Source: Psychrobacter sp. Choline-02u-9 (GTDB lineage Bacteria > Pseudomonadota > Gammaproteobacteria > Pseudomonadales > Moraxellaceae). Taken from it: a DNA stretch of 64,000 nucleotides. The stretch lies in contig NZ_PJBF01000047.1 of the NCBI RefSeq assembly GCF_002836505.1, positions 16,498 through 80,497 of the forward strand, given 5' to 3'. The notes below the pieces were generated by a model. The model was not told where the DNA came from, did not search any database, and saw nothing but the letters and a program-made list of their open reading frames with translations. Positions 54,717 through 63,557 of the stretch are shown piece after piece. Both the position numbers and the translations under genes were made by a program. Every line of letters starts with the position of its first letter. Within the stretch, counting starts at the first letter, position 1.

Positions 54717-55640
54717 TTATGCAGGTAACTTGATTTTGTCTTTAAGTAAAAACTCCATCAATGCTTTCTGTGCATGTAAGCGGTTTTCAGCTTCGTCCCA
54801 TACGACAGAGCGCGGGTCATTAAGCATGTCATGAGAGATTTCCTCGCCACGATGGGCTGGCAAGCAATGCATAAACACCACTTCAGGGTCAGCTTTGTCT
54901 AATAGAGACGGCGTCACTTGATAAGGCGCAAAACGACGTGCACGTGTGTTTTGCTCTGACTCTTGACCCATACTTGCCCACACATCAGTGACAATTAAGT
55001 TAGAATCTTTTGCCGCATCTTGTACGTTTTCTACCAGACTGACGCAGTGTGAAAAGCGCTCCATAAGTTTCGGATCAGGCTCGAACCCATAAGGCGCTGC
55101 CACGCGTAGTTCAAAACCAAACTGATTGGCAGCTTGCATAAATGACGAGCACATATTGTTGCCATCACCGACCCAAGTGACGATTTTATTTTCGATACTA
55201 CCGCGATGCTCGTAATAAGTCTGCATATCAGCAAGCAACTGGCATGGATGGTAGTCATCGGTCAATGCATTGATAATCGGTACGCTTGAGTATTCAGCAA
55301 AAGTTTCAACTTTTTCGTGCCCAAAGGTACGAATCATGATGATATCAACCATGCTAGAAATCACGCGTGCTGAATCTTCTAATGGCTCGCCGCGACCGAG
55401 CTGCGTATCGTTTGGTGATAAAAATATGGCGTTACCACCAAATTGACCCATGCCCGTCTCAAATGAGATACGGGTACGCGTTGAAGATTTTTCAAATATC
55501 ATGCCAAGCGTACGACCAACAAAAGGCTGGTATATCTCGCCTGCGTGTTGCATCTTACGCAATTCGCTTGCGCGTTTGATTAAGTTTTCTAGTTCTTGTT
55601 TGGTTAAATCAGATAAGGTTAAAAAATGGCGCAAACTCAT
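54717..55640 (-). CDS. argF: Ornithine carbamoyltransferase
   Basis: The 307-residue protein has the carbamoyl-phosphate motif S-T-R-T-R ([13 protein letters not shown]), HPCQLLADM, the ornithine motif DVWASMGQE and [10 protein letters not shown] with the catalytic Cys. It forms citrulline from ornithine in arginine synthesis. No ArgR-like box was recognised upstream. Gene context: alone between rpiA and alr. Confidence 0.95.
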   Translation of the reverse strand: MSLRHFLTLSDLTKQELENLIKRASELRKMQHAGEIYQPFVGRTLGMIFEKSSTRTRISFETGMGQFGGNAIFLSPNDTQLGRGEPLEDSARVISSMVDIIMIRTFGHEKVETFAEYSSVPIINALTDDYHPCQLLADMQTYYEHRGSIENKIVTWVGDGNNMCSSFMQAANQFGFELRVAAPYGFEPDPKLMERFSHCVSLVENVQDAAKDSNLIVTDVWASMGQESEQNTRARRFAPYQVTPSLLDKADPEVVFMHCLPAHRGEEISHDMLNDPRSVVWDEAENRLHAQKALMEFLLKDKIKLPA

Positions 55641-55857
55641 AGTAATCCTAGCAGTCGATCGCAGTCAGTGAAACGTCATCAGTCTTCAATAGCATCGCGT
55701 CAGTGCGTATACTGGGTTGACAACAAACTTTTAGTATAGCGTATTTACTTTCAATGTAAACGTTCATTTTTATCAAGATCAAATGGCTTGCCAAATAGAC
55801 CGAAATCTCCTTAGCAAGCCAAGATACCTTGTACGCTAATGACTGTACCGCTAATGA

Positions 55858-56964
55858 TTATGCCTGTGTACGGTTTGGACGTATGCTAAGGCGACATAAC
55901 AGCTCATAGCTAATCGTCCCAGCATGACCTGCGACTTCATCGACACGCGGCGCATCGCCCCATAGCATGACCTTGCTATCTATAGCAAGACTCTCAGGTG
56001 CGCTACTGATATCAATAACAATCATATCCATAGCCACGCGCCCAATCACTGGGCAGCGGTAGCTTTGGCTGTCGTTAGCATCCATGACAATGACATACGC
56101 ATCGTCAGTGACCACACGTGGGTAGCCATCGCCATATCCAACGCTGACCAACGCCGTTCTGGTGTCTTGCTGCGCACGCCAGCGGCTACCATAGCCGATT
56201 GTATCATTGGCGCTAACGGTTTGTAGAGCAATGATTTGAGCACTGAAATCCATCGCGGGCTGCAAGTCTAGTTCTTGTGCACTTTTATCGACGACAGGTG
56301 AGCTACCGTACAAGATAATGCCTGGACGTACCCAATCATAATGATGTTCTGGAAAGTTGACGATACCAGCAGAGTTGCATAATGAGCCTTGGATATCTGG
56401 GCCAATGGTATCTTTCAAAGTCGCTAGTACGCTTGAGAAGCGCTCAATCTGCATCGCATTTAATGGATGATCGTGGTCATCGGCATTGGCGAAGTGCGTG
56501 GCTAGGATCAGCTGATAACCCGCTTCATGTAGGCGTTTTGCTGCTGATAGCACTCCCTCAGCGTTAAAACCCAAACGGTTCATACCTGTATTGTATTTGA
56601 GCCAAGCCACTCTGGTTGCACTGCCAGCTGGCGGGATATTTTGCAAGGCCCATTCTAGCTGTGGTCCGTGGTGAATCACGCAGCTAATCTCATGATCAAT
56701 CGCTTGCTGCCACTCATCAGCGGTAAACGCACCTTCTACTAGACCGATGGTTTTCTCCCAACCTAACTCTCTAGCTTCTAGCGCTTCGGTTAAAGTCGCG
56801 ACACCGATACCATCTGCTTGCTGCAGGGCTGGCAAGACTGCCGCCACGCCATGCCCGTAAGCATTGGATTTGACCATAGCCAATACCTTAGACTGGGGTG
56901 CACGCTTTTTTACTTGATTTAGGTTATGAGTAAGGGCTTTTGGTTTTATGGTGATAGTGCGCAT
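55858..56964 (-). CDS. alr: Alanine racemase
   Basis: The 368-residue PLP enzyme has Lys32 in AMVKSNAYGHG, the catalytic Tyr in TIGYGSRW and GRVAMDMIVIDIS. It converts L- to D-alanine for peptidoglycan. dnaB lies upstream on the same strand, the conserved dnaB-alr order, but a repeat element is inserted between them, 33 bases before the alr start codon. Confidence 0.95.
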   Translation of the reverse strand: MRTITIKPKALTHNLNQVKKRAPQSKVLAMVKSNAYGHGVAAVLPALQQADGIGVATLTEALEARELGWEKTIGLVEGAFTADEWQQAIDHEISCVIHHGPQLEWALQNIPPAGSATRVAWLKYNTGMNRLGFNAEGVLSAAKRLHEAGYQLILATHFANADDHDHPLNAMQIERFSSVLATLKDTIGPDIQGSLCNSAGIVNFPEHHYDWVRPGIILYGSSPVVDKSAQELDLQPAMDFSAQIIALQTVSANDTIGYGSRWRAQQDTRTALVSVGYGDGYPRVVTDDAYVIVMDANDSQSYRCPVIGRVAMDMIVIDISSAPESLAIDSKVMLWGDAPRVDEVAGHAGTISYELLCRLSIRPNRTQA

Positions 56965-56996
56965 AATCGCCTTCTTTATGAGTAGAATTATGAAGT

Positions 56997-57103
56997 TATA
57001 GTCAGTTCAATATAATTTCGATACAAGGAAACCGAGTGCAAGTTATACATTAGTATGCTTAGCGAGGATGACGCTGTAGCGGCTTTATATAGACTTGACT
57101 ATA
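56997..57103 (+). mobile_element. Short repeat element, family 2, copy near alr
   Basis: The ends are 8-base perfect terminal inverted repeats (tatagtca and tgactata) around 107 bases with no coding frame. The right end is part of a 12-pair hairpin (ggctttatatag / ctatataaagcc, 57081-57110). A diverged copy in the same orientation lies upstream of murB at 50526-50632. Confidence 0.7.
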
Positions 57104-57248
57104 TAAAGCCAGTACTGCATCGATTGAGTTGATGCGGTACTGGCTATTGTATTAAAAACTGGTTATGTAAAATTATTCATTAACCTATAATTGAAACTGA
57201 GTCTATATAAGGCTTAGTCTTTGTCAGAATCAAATTTTATAAGGTTAA

Positions 57249-58652
57249 TTACTCATCATTCTCAAAACTGACGCCTTGGTAGTACTCTGGCGTTAGATTG
57301 ATAAAGCGGGTAAATTGACCTTCGAAGCCTAGACGAATAGTACCGATAGGGCCGTTACGTTGTTTACCAATAATGATTTCCGCCACGCCTTTGTGGTCCG
57401 AGTTTTCATTATAAACCTCATCACGATAGATGAACATAATCAAATCGGCATCCTGCTCAATCGCACCAGATTCACGTAGATCTGACATGATAGGGCGTTT
57501 ATTTGGACGGTTTTCTAGACTACGGTTAAGCTGTGACAATGCAATCACGGGACATTCAAGCTCACGTGCTAGTGCTTTTAGACTACGAGAAATCTCAGAA
57601 ATCTCGCCAACACGGTTACCATCTAAGCTGGGTACTTTCATCAGCTGAAGATAATCGACTACGATAGCACCCAAGCGACCGTCATGGTTTTTGGCAATAC
57701 GGCGGCAGCGAGAACGCATCTCAGACGGCGGTAGGGCGGTACTGTCATCAATATATAAATGCTTCGATTGCAGATGTTGAATAGCGTTCATCATCTTTGC
57801 CCATTCATCTTCATTCATTTGCCCAGAACGCAGATGCGTCTGGTTAATCGCGCCCCATGAGGACAGCAGACGCATGACGATAGATTCGGCAGGCATCTCC
57901 ATCGAAAATACGACGACTGGCAAATCTTCATTAAACAAGATCCCTTCTGCCAAGTTCATCGCAAAAGTGGTTTTACCCATCGAAGGACGCGCAGCAACAA
58001 TAATCAAATCACCCGCTTGTAGACCTTGGGTTTTGTTATTCAGCTCGGCAAATGGCGTCTGCAAACCAATCATGCCATCGGGATTAGATTTTAGCTCTTG
58101 AATCTTATCGATAACATTGGTCAAGACAGAGGTAATACCAACAGGTCCGCGCTGTTCCGCGCGTTTATTATGCTGCTCATTGATACTAAATATCTTACCT
58201 TCCACATTGTCTAGAATGTCGCTAACGCTTTGGTCTTTTGGATTATAGGCAAGCGTCAGCATGTCATTACCAGTGGTAATCAGCTGGCGTAGGGTTGATA
58301 GTTCACGCACGCGCTGGGCGTAGGCAGTCAGGTTAAACAAAGTCGCAGGACTTTGGCTCAAAATATCAGCCAAATAACTGTCACCACCTGCACCTTTGAG
58401 TAATTTCTGCGCTTCTAACCAGTCGTGTACCATGACCGTGTCATAAGGCTCATTCACTGCCGCCAAATGAGCAATGGCATCAAAAATGTATTGATGTCGC
58501 CCAGCATAAAAGTCATCTTTGGTGACAATATCGGCAATCTTGTCGTACGCCTCTTCGATACTCATCAAAGACGCGAGCAATGCCTTTTCAATATCAATAT
58601 TGTGCGGCGGTGTCTGATTGAGTAAGTCGTCGGTTTTGTCGTTTTCTGCCAT
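57249..58652 (-). CDS. dnaB: Replicative DNA helicase DnaB
   Basis: The 467-residue protein has the N-terminal helical domain (about 18-115), a linker, and a RecA-like helicase domain with Walker A ARPSMGKT, VVFSMEMPAE, GAIVVDYLQLM (Walker B) and SQLNRSLENRP. It unwinds DNA ahead of the fork as a hexamer. No intein is present at the P-loop or other hot spots. The alr gene follows downstream. Confidence 0.96.
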   Translation of the reverse strand: MAENDKTDDLLNQTPPHNIDIEKALLASLMSIEEAYDKIADIVTKDDFYAGRHQYIFDAIAHLAAVNEPYDTVMVHDWLEAQKLLKGAGGDSYLADILSQSPATLFNLTAYAQRVRELSTLRQLITTGNDMLTLAYNPKDQSVSDILDNVEGKIFSINEQHNKRAEQRGPVGITSVLTNVIDKIQELKSNPDGMIGLQTPFAELNNKTQGLQAGDLIIVAARPSMGKTTFAMNLAEGILFNEDLPVVVFSMEMPAESIVMRLLSSWGAINQTHLRSGQMNEDEWAKMMNAIQHLQSKHLYIDDSTALPPSEMRSRCRRIAKNHDGRLGAIVVDYLQLMKVPSLDGNRVGEISEISRSLKALARELECPVIALSQLNRSLENRPNKRPIMSDLRESGAIEQDADLIMFIYRDEVYNENSDHKGVAEIIIGKQRNGPIGTIRLGFEGQFTRFINLTPEYYQGVSFENDE

Positions 58653-58949
58653 GAGTGCCTAATGAGTTAAAATGGGTATGAAAAAGGATGTCGATGATAG
58701 AGCAATACAAACGTAGCGCGCCTCTACGATAGAAGTACCAAAACGCGGTCTCAGGTTTGTCTGTAAATGCTACAATCAGATGCGAAAGTTTAACACATAA
58801 TGTGGTTTTTTAGACTTGATAAAGCACTAAATCTGAAGTGATTGTTTTTTATGAAGTAAGAGATACCATACAATATCTAAGTATAAAAATTTAGAACAAT
58901 AATTATAAATATAATAAAATCAGTAATTTAAATAAAAAAGGCTATTGTT

Positions 58950-60050
58950 ATGACAGAAGAAAAGCGCCCGCTATTAATCACGACAGGTGAGCCTGCAGGT
59001 ATTGGCATGGACGTAGTACTAGGACTAGCAGCAGAGGGTAAGTTGCAAGATTTTGCTCGGCCAATTTGGGTGACTGCTGATGCTAAAGCGATGCAAACTC
59101 GCGCAGAGGAGTTGGTCGCGGCTGGCGTTCTCAAAATTATACCTAGTTGGCATACTATCAATACAGATATAAATACCGATAATTTCGATGTTAACTTGGT
59201 AGAGCAGATATCGCAGCAAGATATAGATGCTGATAGCGCTTTTATCCTACTGAATATTCCTTGTGCGGCACCAGTTGTCTGCGGGCAAATCAATATCGCT
59301 AACTCAGCGATGGTGGCTCAGCAGTTAGATATTGCTCATAAACTGGCAATAAATAATACAGTCGCTGCCATCGTCACTGGGCCATTGCAAAAATCAGCGT
59401 TGATAGATGCTGGTATCAAGCTGTTAGACGGCACCATGTTTAGTGGTCATACTGAATTTTTTATGCAGCAAAGTGGCTGTGAAAAAGTCGTCATGATGCT
59501 GGCCAATCAAGCGATGAAAGTCGCGCTTGTCACTACGCATTTGCCATTGAAGGACATCCCTGCTGCGATTACTACGGATAACGTACGCCAAACTGTACAA
59601 ATTGTGATTGATGATATGCGAGAGAAGTTTGGTCTCACGCAGCCTCGTATCTTGGTCTGCGGCCTCAATCCACATGCAGGCGAGGGCGGGCACTTGGGAA
59701 GTGAGGAGATTGAGATTATCAATCCCGTGTTGCAAGAATTCATCGATGCAGGTGTCAATATATCAGAGGCGATGCCTGCCGATACGTTATTTACCACCAG
59801 ACATTTAGCAAACTGTGATGCGGTCATTGCCATGTATCACGACCAAGGTTTACCAGTATTAAAATCGCACGGTTTTGGTGATACTGTCAATTTAACCTTG
59901 GGCTTGCCTTATATTCGTACCTCTGTCGATCATGGTACGGCGCTAGACTTGGCGGGACGCGGCGGGGCGAGTGCGACCAGTCTATATCAAGCACTAAATA
60001 TGGCAAACGAGATGGCTGATAAGTCACTTATCGATGTACCTGCTGTATAA
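58950..60050 (+). CDS. pdxA: 4-hydroxythreonine-4-phosphate dehydrogenase
   Basis: The 366-residue protein has TTGEPAGIGMDV near residue 10, a GHTEFF block, VTTHLPLKDIPAAIT, GLNPHAGEGGHLGSEE and the metal ligands of MYHDQGLPVLK. It oxidises 4-phosphohydroxythreonine in vitamin B6 synthesis. In many relatives pdxA precedes rsmA and apaH; here a foreign gene and an IS remnant are inserted between pdxA and rsmA, which explains the 1.4 kb separation. Confidence 0.94.
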   Translation: MTEEKRPLLITTGEPAGIGMDVVLGLAAEGKLQDFARPIWVTADAKAMQTRAEELVAAGVLKIIPSWHTINTDINTDNFDVNLVEQISQQDIDADSAFILLNIPCAAPVVCGQINIANSAMVAQQLDIAHKLAINNTVAAIVTGPLQKSALIDAGIKLLDGTMFSGHTEFFMQQSGCEKVVMMLANQAMKVALVTTHLPLKDIPAAITTDNVRQTVQIVIDDMREKFGLTQPRILVCGLNPHAGEGGHLGSEEIEIINPVLQEFIDAGVNISEAMPADTLFTTRHLANCDAVIAMYHDQGLPVLKSHGFGDTVNLTLGLPYIRTSVDHGTALDLAGRGGASATSLYQALNMANEMADKSLIDVPAV

Positions 60051-60211
60051 ATCAGTGCTTATAGATATTTATCACGCAGTATTTGGCAACGTTAGAATTA
60101 GCAATGTCTATCTAAAAAGGCAACCACTTAAGACGATGTAGTAAAGCTTTTATCGTGCATGAGGAACAGCATCTGTGTTAAACACAGGCTCGAAAGCCTA
60201 GGATCAGGACC

Positions 60212-60991
60212 CTAAGCTTGTCTGGTCACGGATACCGATTGGTTGATCAGCTCCATGGATCCGAACGAGGTTAAGAACGCGACGTTTGACGCATCGGACC
60301 CAACACCGATGCGGGCCATCGTATCGGCACCTGCCATACCCGTTGGATCAATGAGGTGCCAACTTCCTTCAAGATAGACCTCGGCCACGGCATGAAAGTC
60401 TTGTGGTGTCACATCGGGCGCATAAACGCTCACAAACCTAGCTGGTATCGACGACGCGCGCGCTAGGGTTACGAGAACATGCGCAAAGTCGCGGCATACG
60501 CCCTGACGTTGAGCAAAGCTGTCGAGCGCGGTGGTTTGTGCATGGCTCGATCCGGGTACATAGCTGAATGCCGACTCGATCCAGTCGCGCATCGCGGCAA
60601 TCCGTGCGCCGCCAGCGAGATTGCCAAACTCGGCGTCCACGAAGGCATGGAACTGTTCTGAAGGGCAATAGTGAGACGGCATCAAATGCCTGATTGTCTC
60701 TCCGGGCAAAAGGTGCAGGGGCGTTTGGGACAGTGCCGATATGTCTAAGGCAGGACGGTCAACGGCGATTTCTGCGAGATAAGTGCAGCTAAAATCCCCT
60801 TCAGCGTGAATCCAAATCCGTTCTCCTATACCATCATCGGCGGCGACCCGTGAAAAATGCGCAACGTCTGATGTCCAAATCTCGGTCGAACGCACCCGCT
60901 GATCCGCAAGATCAGCAGCTTCAATCTGAAGCAAAAGATCCATTGGCTCTGAGAGTCGATAATGGAGGGTGACGTTAAGTTTCAGGATCAT
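60212..60991 (-). CDS. Transglutaminase-like cysteine protease family protein, probably acquired
   Basis: The 259-residue protein has a bacterial transglutaminase-like N-terminal beta domain and, from about 130, a core with catalytic Cys in GVCRDFAHV, His in DFHAVAEVYL and Asp in LIDPTG. The neighbouring conserved segment IPARFVSVYAPD fits. Its base composition differs from its surroundings: in the line at 60481 I counted 37 G or C in 60, against 30 in 60 at 59521. Related proteins are common in alphaproteobacteria. The substrate is unknown; such proteins are often proteases rather than cross-linking enzymes. It lies next to an IS3-type remnant and interrupts the pdxA-rsmA neighbourhood. Confidence 0.85.
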   Translation of the reverse strand: MILKLNVTLHYRLSEPMDLLLQIEAADLADQRVRSTEIWTSDVAHFSRVAADDGIGERIWIHAEGDFSCTYLAEIAVDRPALDISALSQTPLHLLPGETIRHLMPSHYCPSEQFHAFVDAEFGNLAGGARIAAMRDWIESAFSYVPGSSHAQTTALDSFAQRQGVCRDFAHVLVTLARASSIPARFVSVYAPDVTPQDFHAVAEVYLEGSWHLIDPTGMAGADTMARIGVGSDASNVAFLTSFGSMELINQSVSVTRQA

Positions 60992-61086
60992 ATGTGAATT
61001 CCCTAAGGGTATTTATCTGGCGGGCTGACGATCGCGTAGGGCTGAACCGCCTCGACTATATCAGAGACTGGCTTACTTTACTGGAG

Positions 61087-61191
61087 TCAGACAGCAATGC
61101 CTGACAGGGTTAAATTATCATAATAGCGCTTTTCAAACTCAAAAGGTGAAACATAACCAATTGCGTTATGCAGTGGGGCTTTATTAAACCC
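61087..61191 (-). pseudogene. IS3-family transposase, C-terminal remnant
   Basis: The minus-strand frame encodes FNKAPLHNAIGYVSPFEFE and ends KRYYDNLTLSGIAV, then TGA at 61087-61089. The pattern HNAIGYVSPFEFE is the usual end of IS3-family (rve) integrase OrfB. Everything upstream of about 61191 is missing, so it is not functional. A likely IS terminal sequence follows the stop. It marks an insertion or deletion event beside the foreign transglutaminase-like gene. Confidence 0.82.
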
Positions 61192-61511
61192 AAGAAGTGT
61201 TAAAAATCGATTAATTATCGATTTAGTTTTACGCCGCGATTGTTATGATGACTTTATCTTTGGACTTGTTTCTGTCTGCTAGCGCTTGGTTTGACGCTGC
61301 CATTTAGCATAATCAGAGTTTATATTAAATGGATGTAGAGGTAAAAAGTTACCGGGTCGGTTACTCGAAAGCATGGCTCGTCTATCGATAATAATTATTC
61401 AAAAACACAGCCTAATTATGAGCTGTGGTATAATTCACCATTATAAAGTCAGTATATCGCTGCCATTACATTATCATCGCCCATTTATCTTTTATACATT
61501 AAGACTCTTTT
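61192..61511. other. Region between IS remnant and rsmA
   Basis: These 320 bases contain a perfect inverted repeat (aaatcgat/atcgattt, 61204-61224), AT-rich sequence and the rsmA promoter. No gene is seen. Confidence 0.4.
61426..61434 (+). promoter_or_regulatory. Extended -10 promoter of rsmA
   Basis: TGGTATAAT lies 78 bases before the rsmA ATG. An acagc/gctgt inverted repeat (about 61407-61426) ends at its first base. A -35 is not evident. Confidence 0.5.
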
Positions 61512-62375
61512 ATGTCCAAAACTTCATTTGATGCTCAAACTATTTCTAACAGCTTACGTGCTGCCAAACATCAGCCGCGTAAGCGCTTTGGCCAAAATTT
61601 CTTGCATGATACTAGCGTCATTCGCGAAATCGTCGAAAGTATTCGTCTAGAGCGCGATGACAATTTGATCGAGATTGGGCCTGGTATGGGCGCATTGACC
61701 GAGCCGTTATTGGCAGAAGTGGATGCAATGACAGTGGTGGAGCTAGATCGTGATTTGGCAGATAGCTTGCGTATTCGTATCGGTGCCAATAGCCATCCAA
61801 ACTTTGAGATTATCAAAGACAATGCGATGCATGTGGACTACCGTGAGCTATATAGTGAAGAGCGCGGTAAGCTGCGCGTAGTGGGCAACCTACCGTATAA
61901 CATCTCAACGCCTATCTTATTTCATCTGCTTCGCTATGCCGATGTGATTCAAGACATGCATTTTATGTTACAAAAAGAAGTGGTCGAGCGTATCACAGCC
62001 GACGTGGGTAGCAAGACTTATGGCCGCTTATCGGTCATCATGCAATACCACTGTGATACAGATTATTTGCTAACCGTTCCTCGCGGTGCGTTTAATCCAC
62101 CACCAAAGGTGACCAGTGCCGTGTTCCGTCTGACGCCGCATATTAACAAACCAGTAGTCGCAAATGATGAAGAGCACTTTGCTATTGTCGTACGTGAGAC
62201 TTTTAACCATCGTCGCAAGACGCTACGTGCTATCTTCAAAAAATCAACGTTGCTGCCGACATTGAGCGAAGACGATTTTGAGGCTTGTGGTATTGATCCG
62301 CAGGCACGTCCTGAGACCTTGAGCGTCACAGACTTTGTGAACCTAAGCAATCATTCACAACAGCTAGACGTATAG
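61512..62375 (+). CDS. rsmA: 16S rRNA (adenine(1518)-N6/adenine(1519)-N6)-dimethyltransferase
   Basis: The 287-residue KsgA/RsmA methyltransferase has [11 protein letters not shown], the S-adenosylmethionine site [11 protein letters not shown] near residue 55, ELDRDLA and the catalytic NLPYN. It dimethylates two adenines at the 3' end of 16S rRNA, a late checkpoint of 30S assembly. A terminator separates it from apaH, although the two genes are usually described as one operon in other gammaproteobacteria. Confidence 0.95.
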   Translation: MSKTSFDAQTISNSLRAAKHQPRKRFGQNFLHDTSVIREIVESIRLERDDNLIEIGPGMGALTEPLLAEVDAMTVVELDRDLADSLRIRIGANSHPNFEIIKDNAMHVDYRELYSEERGKLRVVGNLPYNISTPILFHLLRYADVIQDMHFMLQKEVVERITADVGSKTYGRLSVIMQYHCDTDYLLTVPRGAFNPPPKVTSAVFRLTPHINKPVVANDEEHFAIVVRETFNHRRKTLRAIFKKSTLLPTLSEDDFEACGIDPQARPETLSVTDFVNLSNHSQQLDV

Positions 62376-62405
62376 TGTATTTTTGATACATAAAAGCATG
62401 CTACT

Positions 62406-62433
62406 AACCGTCAATTATAATGGCGGTTTTTTA
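62406..62433 (+). terminator. Terminator between rsmA and apaH
   Basis: An eight-pair stem (aaccgtca / tggcggtt with one G-U) around attataa is followed by a T run, 30 bases after the rsmA stop codon. Confidence 0.7.
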
Positions 62434-62516
62434 TGCTTTATTTTTATGACCAGTACTTAAGTATTTATTTCTTATCGAGCTGTCTTTAACTATCGTGTTT
62501 AAATCGTTGAGGTGTT

Positions 62517-63353
62517 ATGAGTTTTCGCCATCAGTATGTTATCGGTGACTTGCAGGGTTGCTATGCTGCGTATCTACAATTGCTAAAAACACTGGATTTC
62601 GATCCTGCCCAAGACAAATTATGGTTTGCTGGTGATTTGGTAGCACGCGGCGAGGACTCATTGAACACGCTGCGTCATGTCAAAGCGTTGTGTGAGCAAG
62701 GCGCTGCGGCAACGGTATTGGGCAATCATGATCTTAATTTGATAGCAGTCTGGCGCGGGGCCGCCAAGCTTAAAAATAAAGACAAAACGGCACCTATCTT
62801 TGCTGCGGATGACTGTGATGAGTTGCTCGAATGGTTACGTAGGCAGCCGATATTAGCCTATCCTGATGAGCACACGGTGCTAGTACATGCAGGGATTCCA
62901 CCGCATTGGAGTATTGAAGCCGCTGCAGGATACGCACAGCAATTAGAAGCTCAGCTGCAAAGTAATTTGAATCAGCTCGATCAATTGCTGCCGAATCTAT
63001 ATAGCAAAGAAGCGGATGAATGGCATGCAGGTATCGAAGGATTTACCAAGATGCGTGCAATTGCTAATTACTTTACGCGTATGCGCTTGTGTAAGCAGGA
63101 CGGGTTACTTGAGTTTAGCTTTTCAGCGGGTTTAGATGAGGCTATGCCAACCGATTTTTTGCCTTGGTTTGAGTGGCAAGTACCGCGCACTCGTAAGATA
63201 CTATTTGGACATTGGGCTGCGCTAAAAGGCGAAATTGATTTGCCACATGCGCGCGCACTCGACGGTGGCTGCGTGTGGGGTAATTATCTATTGGCTTATA
63301 GATTGGGTGACGGCAAGGTAATAACCTCAAGCGCACAGTGCCCGAGTCCATAA
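62517..63353 (+). CDS. apaH: Bis(5'-nucleosyl)-tetraphosphatase, symmetrical
   Basis: The 278-residue metallophosphoesterase has VIGDLQGC, WFAGDLVARGEDS, LGNHDLN and VHAGIPP, the ordered metal-binding motifs of the PPP-like family. It splits Ap4A into two ADP. The start follows aggtgtt, a weak ribosome-binding site, directly before the ATG. It is the last complete gene in the window. Confidence 0.94.
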   Translation: MSFRHQYVIGDLQGCYAAYLQLLKTLDFDPAQDKLWFAGDLVARGEDSLNTLRHVKALCEQGAAATVLGNHDLNLIAVWRGAAKLKNKDKTAPIFAADDCDELLEWLRRQPILAYPDEHTVLVHAGIPPHWSIEAAAGYAQQLEAQLQSNLNQLDQLLPNLYSKEADEWHAGIEGFTKMRAIANYFTRMRLCKQDGLLEFSFSAGLDEAMPTDFLPWFEWQVPRTRKILFGHWAALKGEIDLPHARALDGGCVWGNYLLAYRLGDGKVITSSAQCPSP

Positions 63354-63392
63354 AGAGGGTTATAAGCGTCTTAATATACAAGGCTAAATAAA

Positions 63393-63438
63393 CAGTCTGT
63401 TATAAGTAGTTCCATTATACCAGTCTGTTTTAAGTAGT
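63393..63438. repeat. 18-bp direct repeat downstream of apaH
   Basis: cagtctgttataagtagt (63393-63410) and cagtctgttttaagtagt (63421-63438) differ at one base and are 28 bases apart. Nothing else in the gap explains them. Confidence 0.6.
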
Positions 63439-63493
63439 CTATTAATAGGTTTATTGAGTGAAATAACTGGTTCCAATAGAGTATGCTTCAAAC

Positions 63494-63527
63494 AAAAATC
63501 GGGCAATGAATTTCATCGCCCGTTTTT
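63494..63527. terminator. Bidirectional terminator
   Basis: aaaaatcgggcaatgaa and ttcatcgcccgttttt pair with one mismatch around a tiny loop. It lies between apaH (+) and the last gene (-). Confidence 0.85.
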
Positions 63528-63557
63528 AAAATATTGAGTACGGTATACAACAGAGCC

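Noticed and set aside
61384..61398. gataataattatt as a second Fur box before rsmA
   Set aside because: It matches the consensus only by AT-richness and rsmA is not an iron gene.
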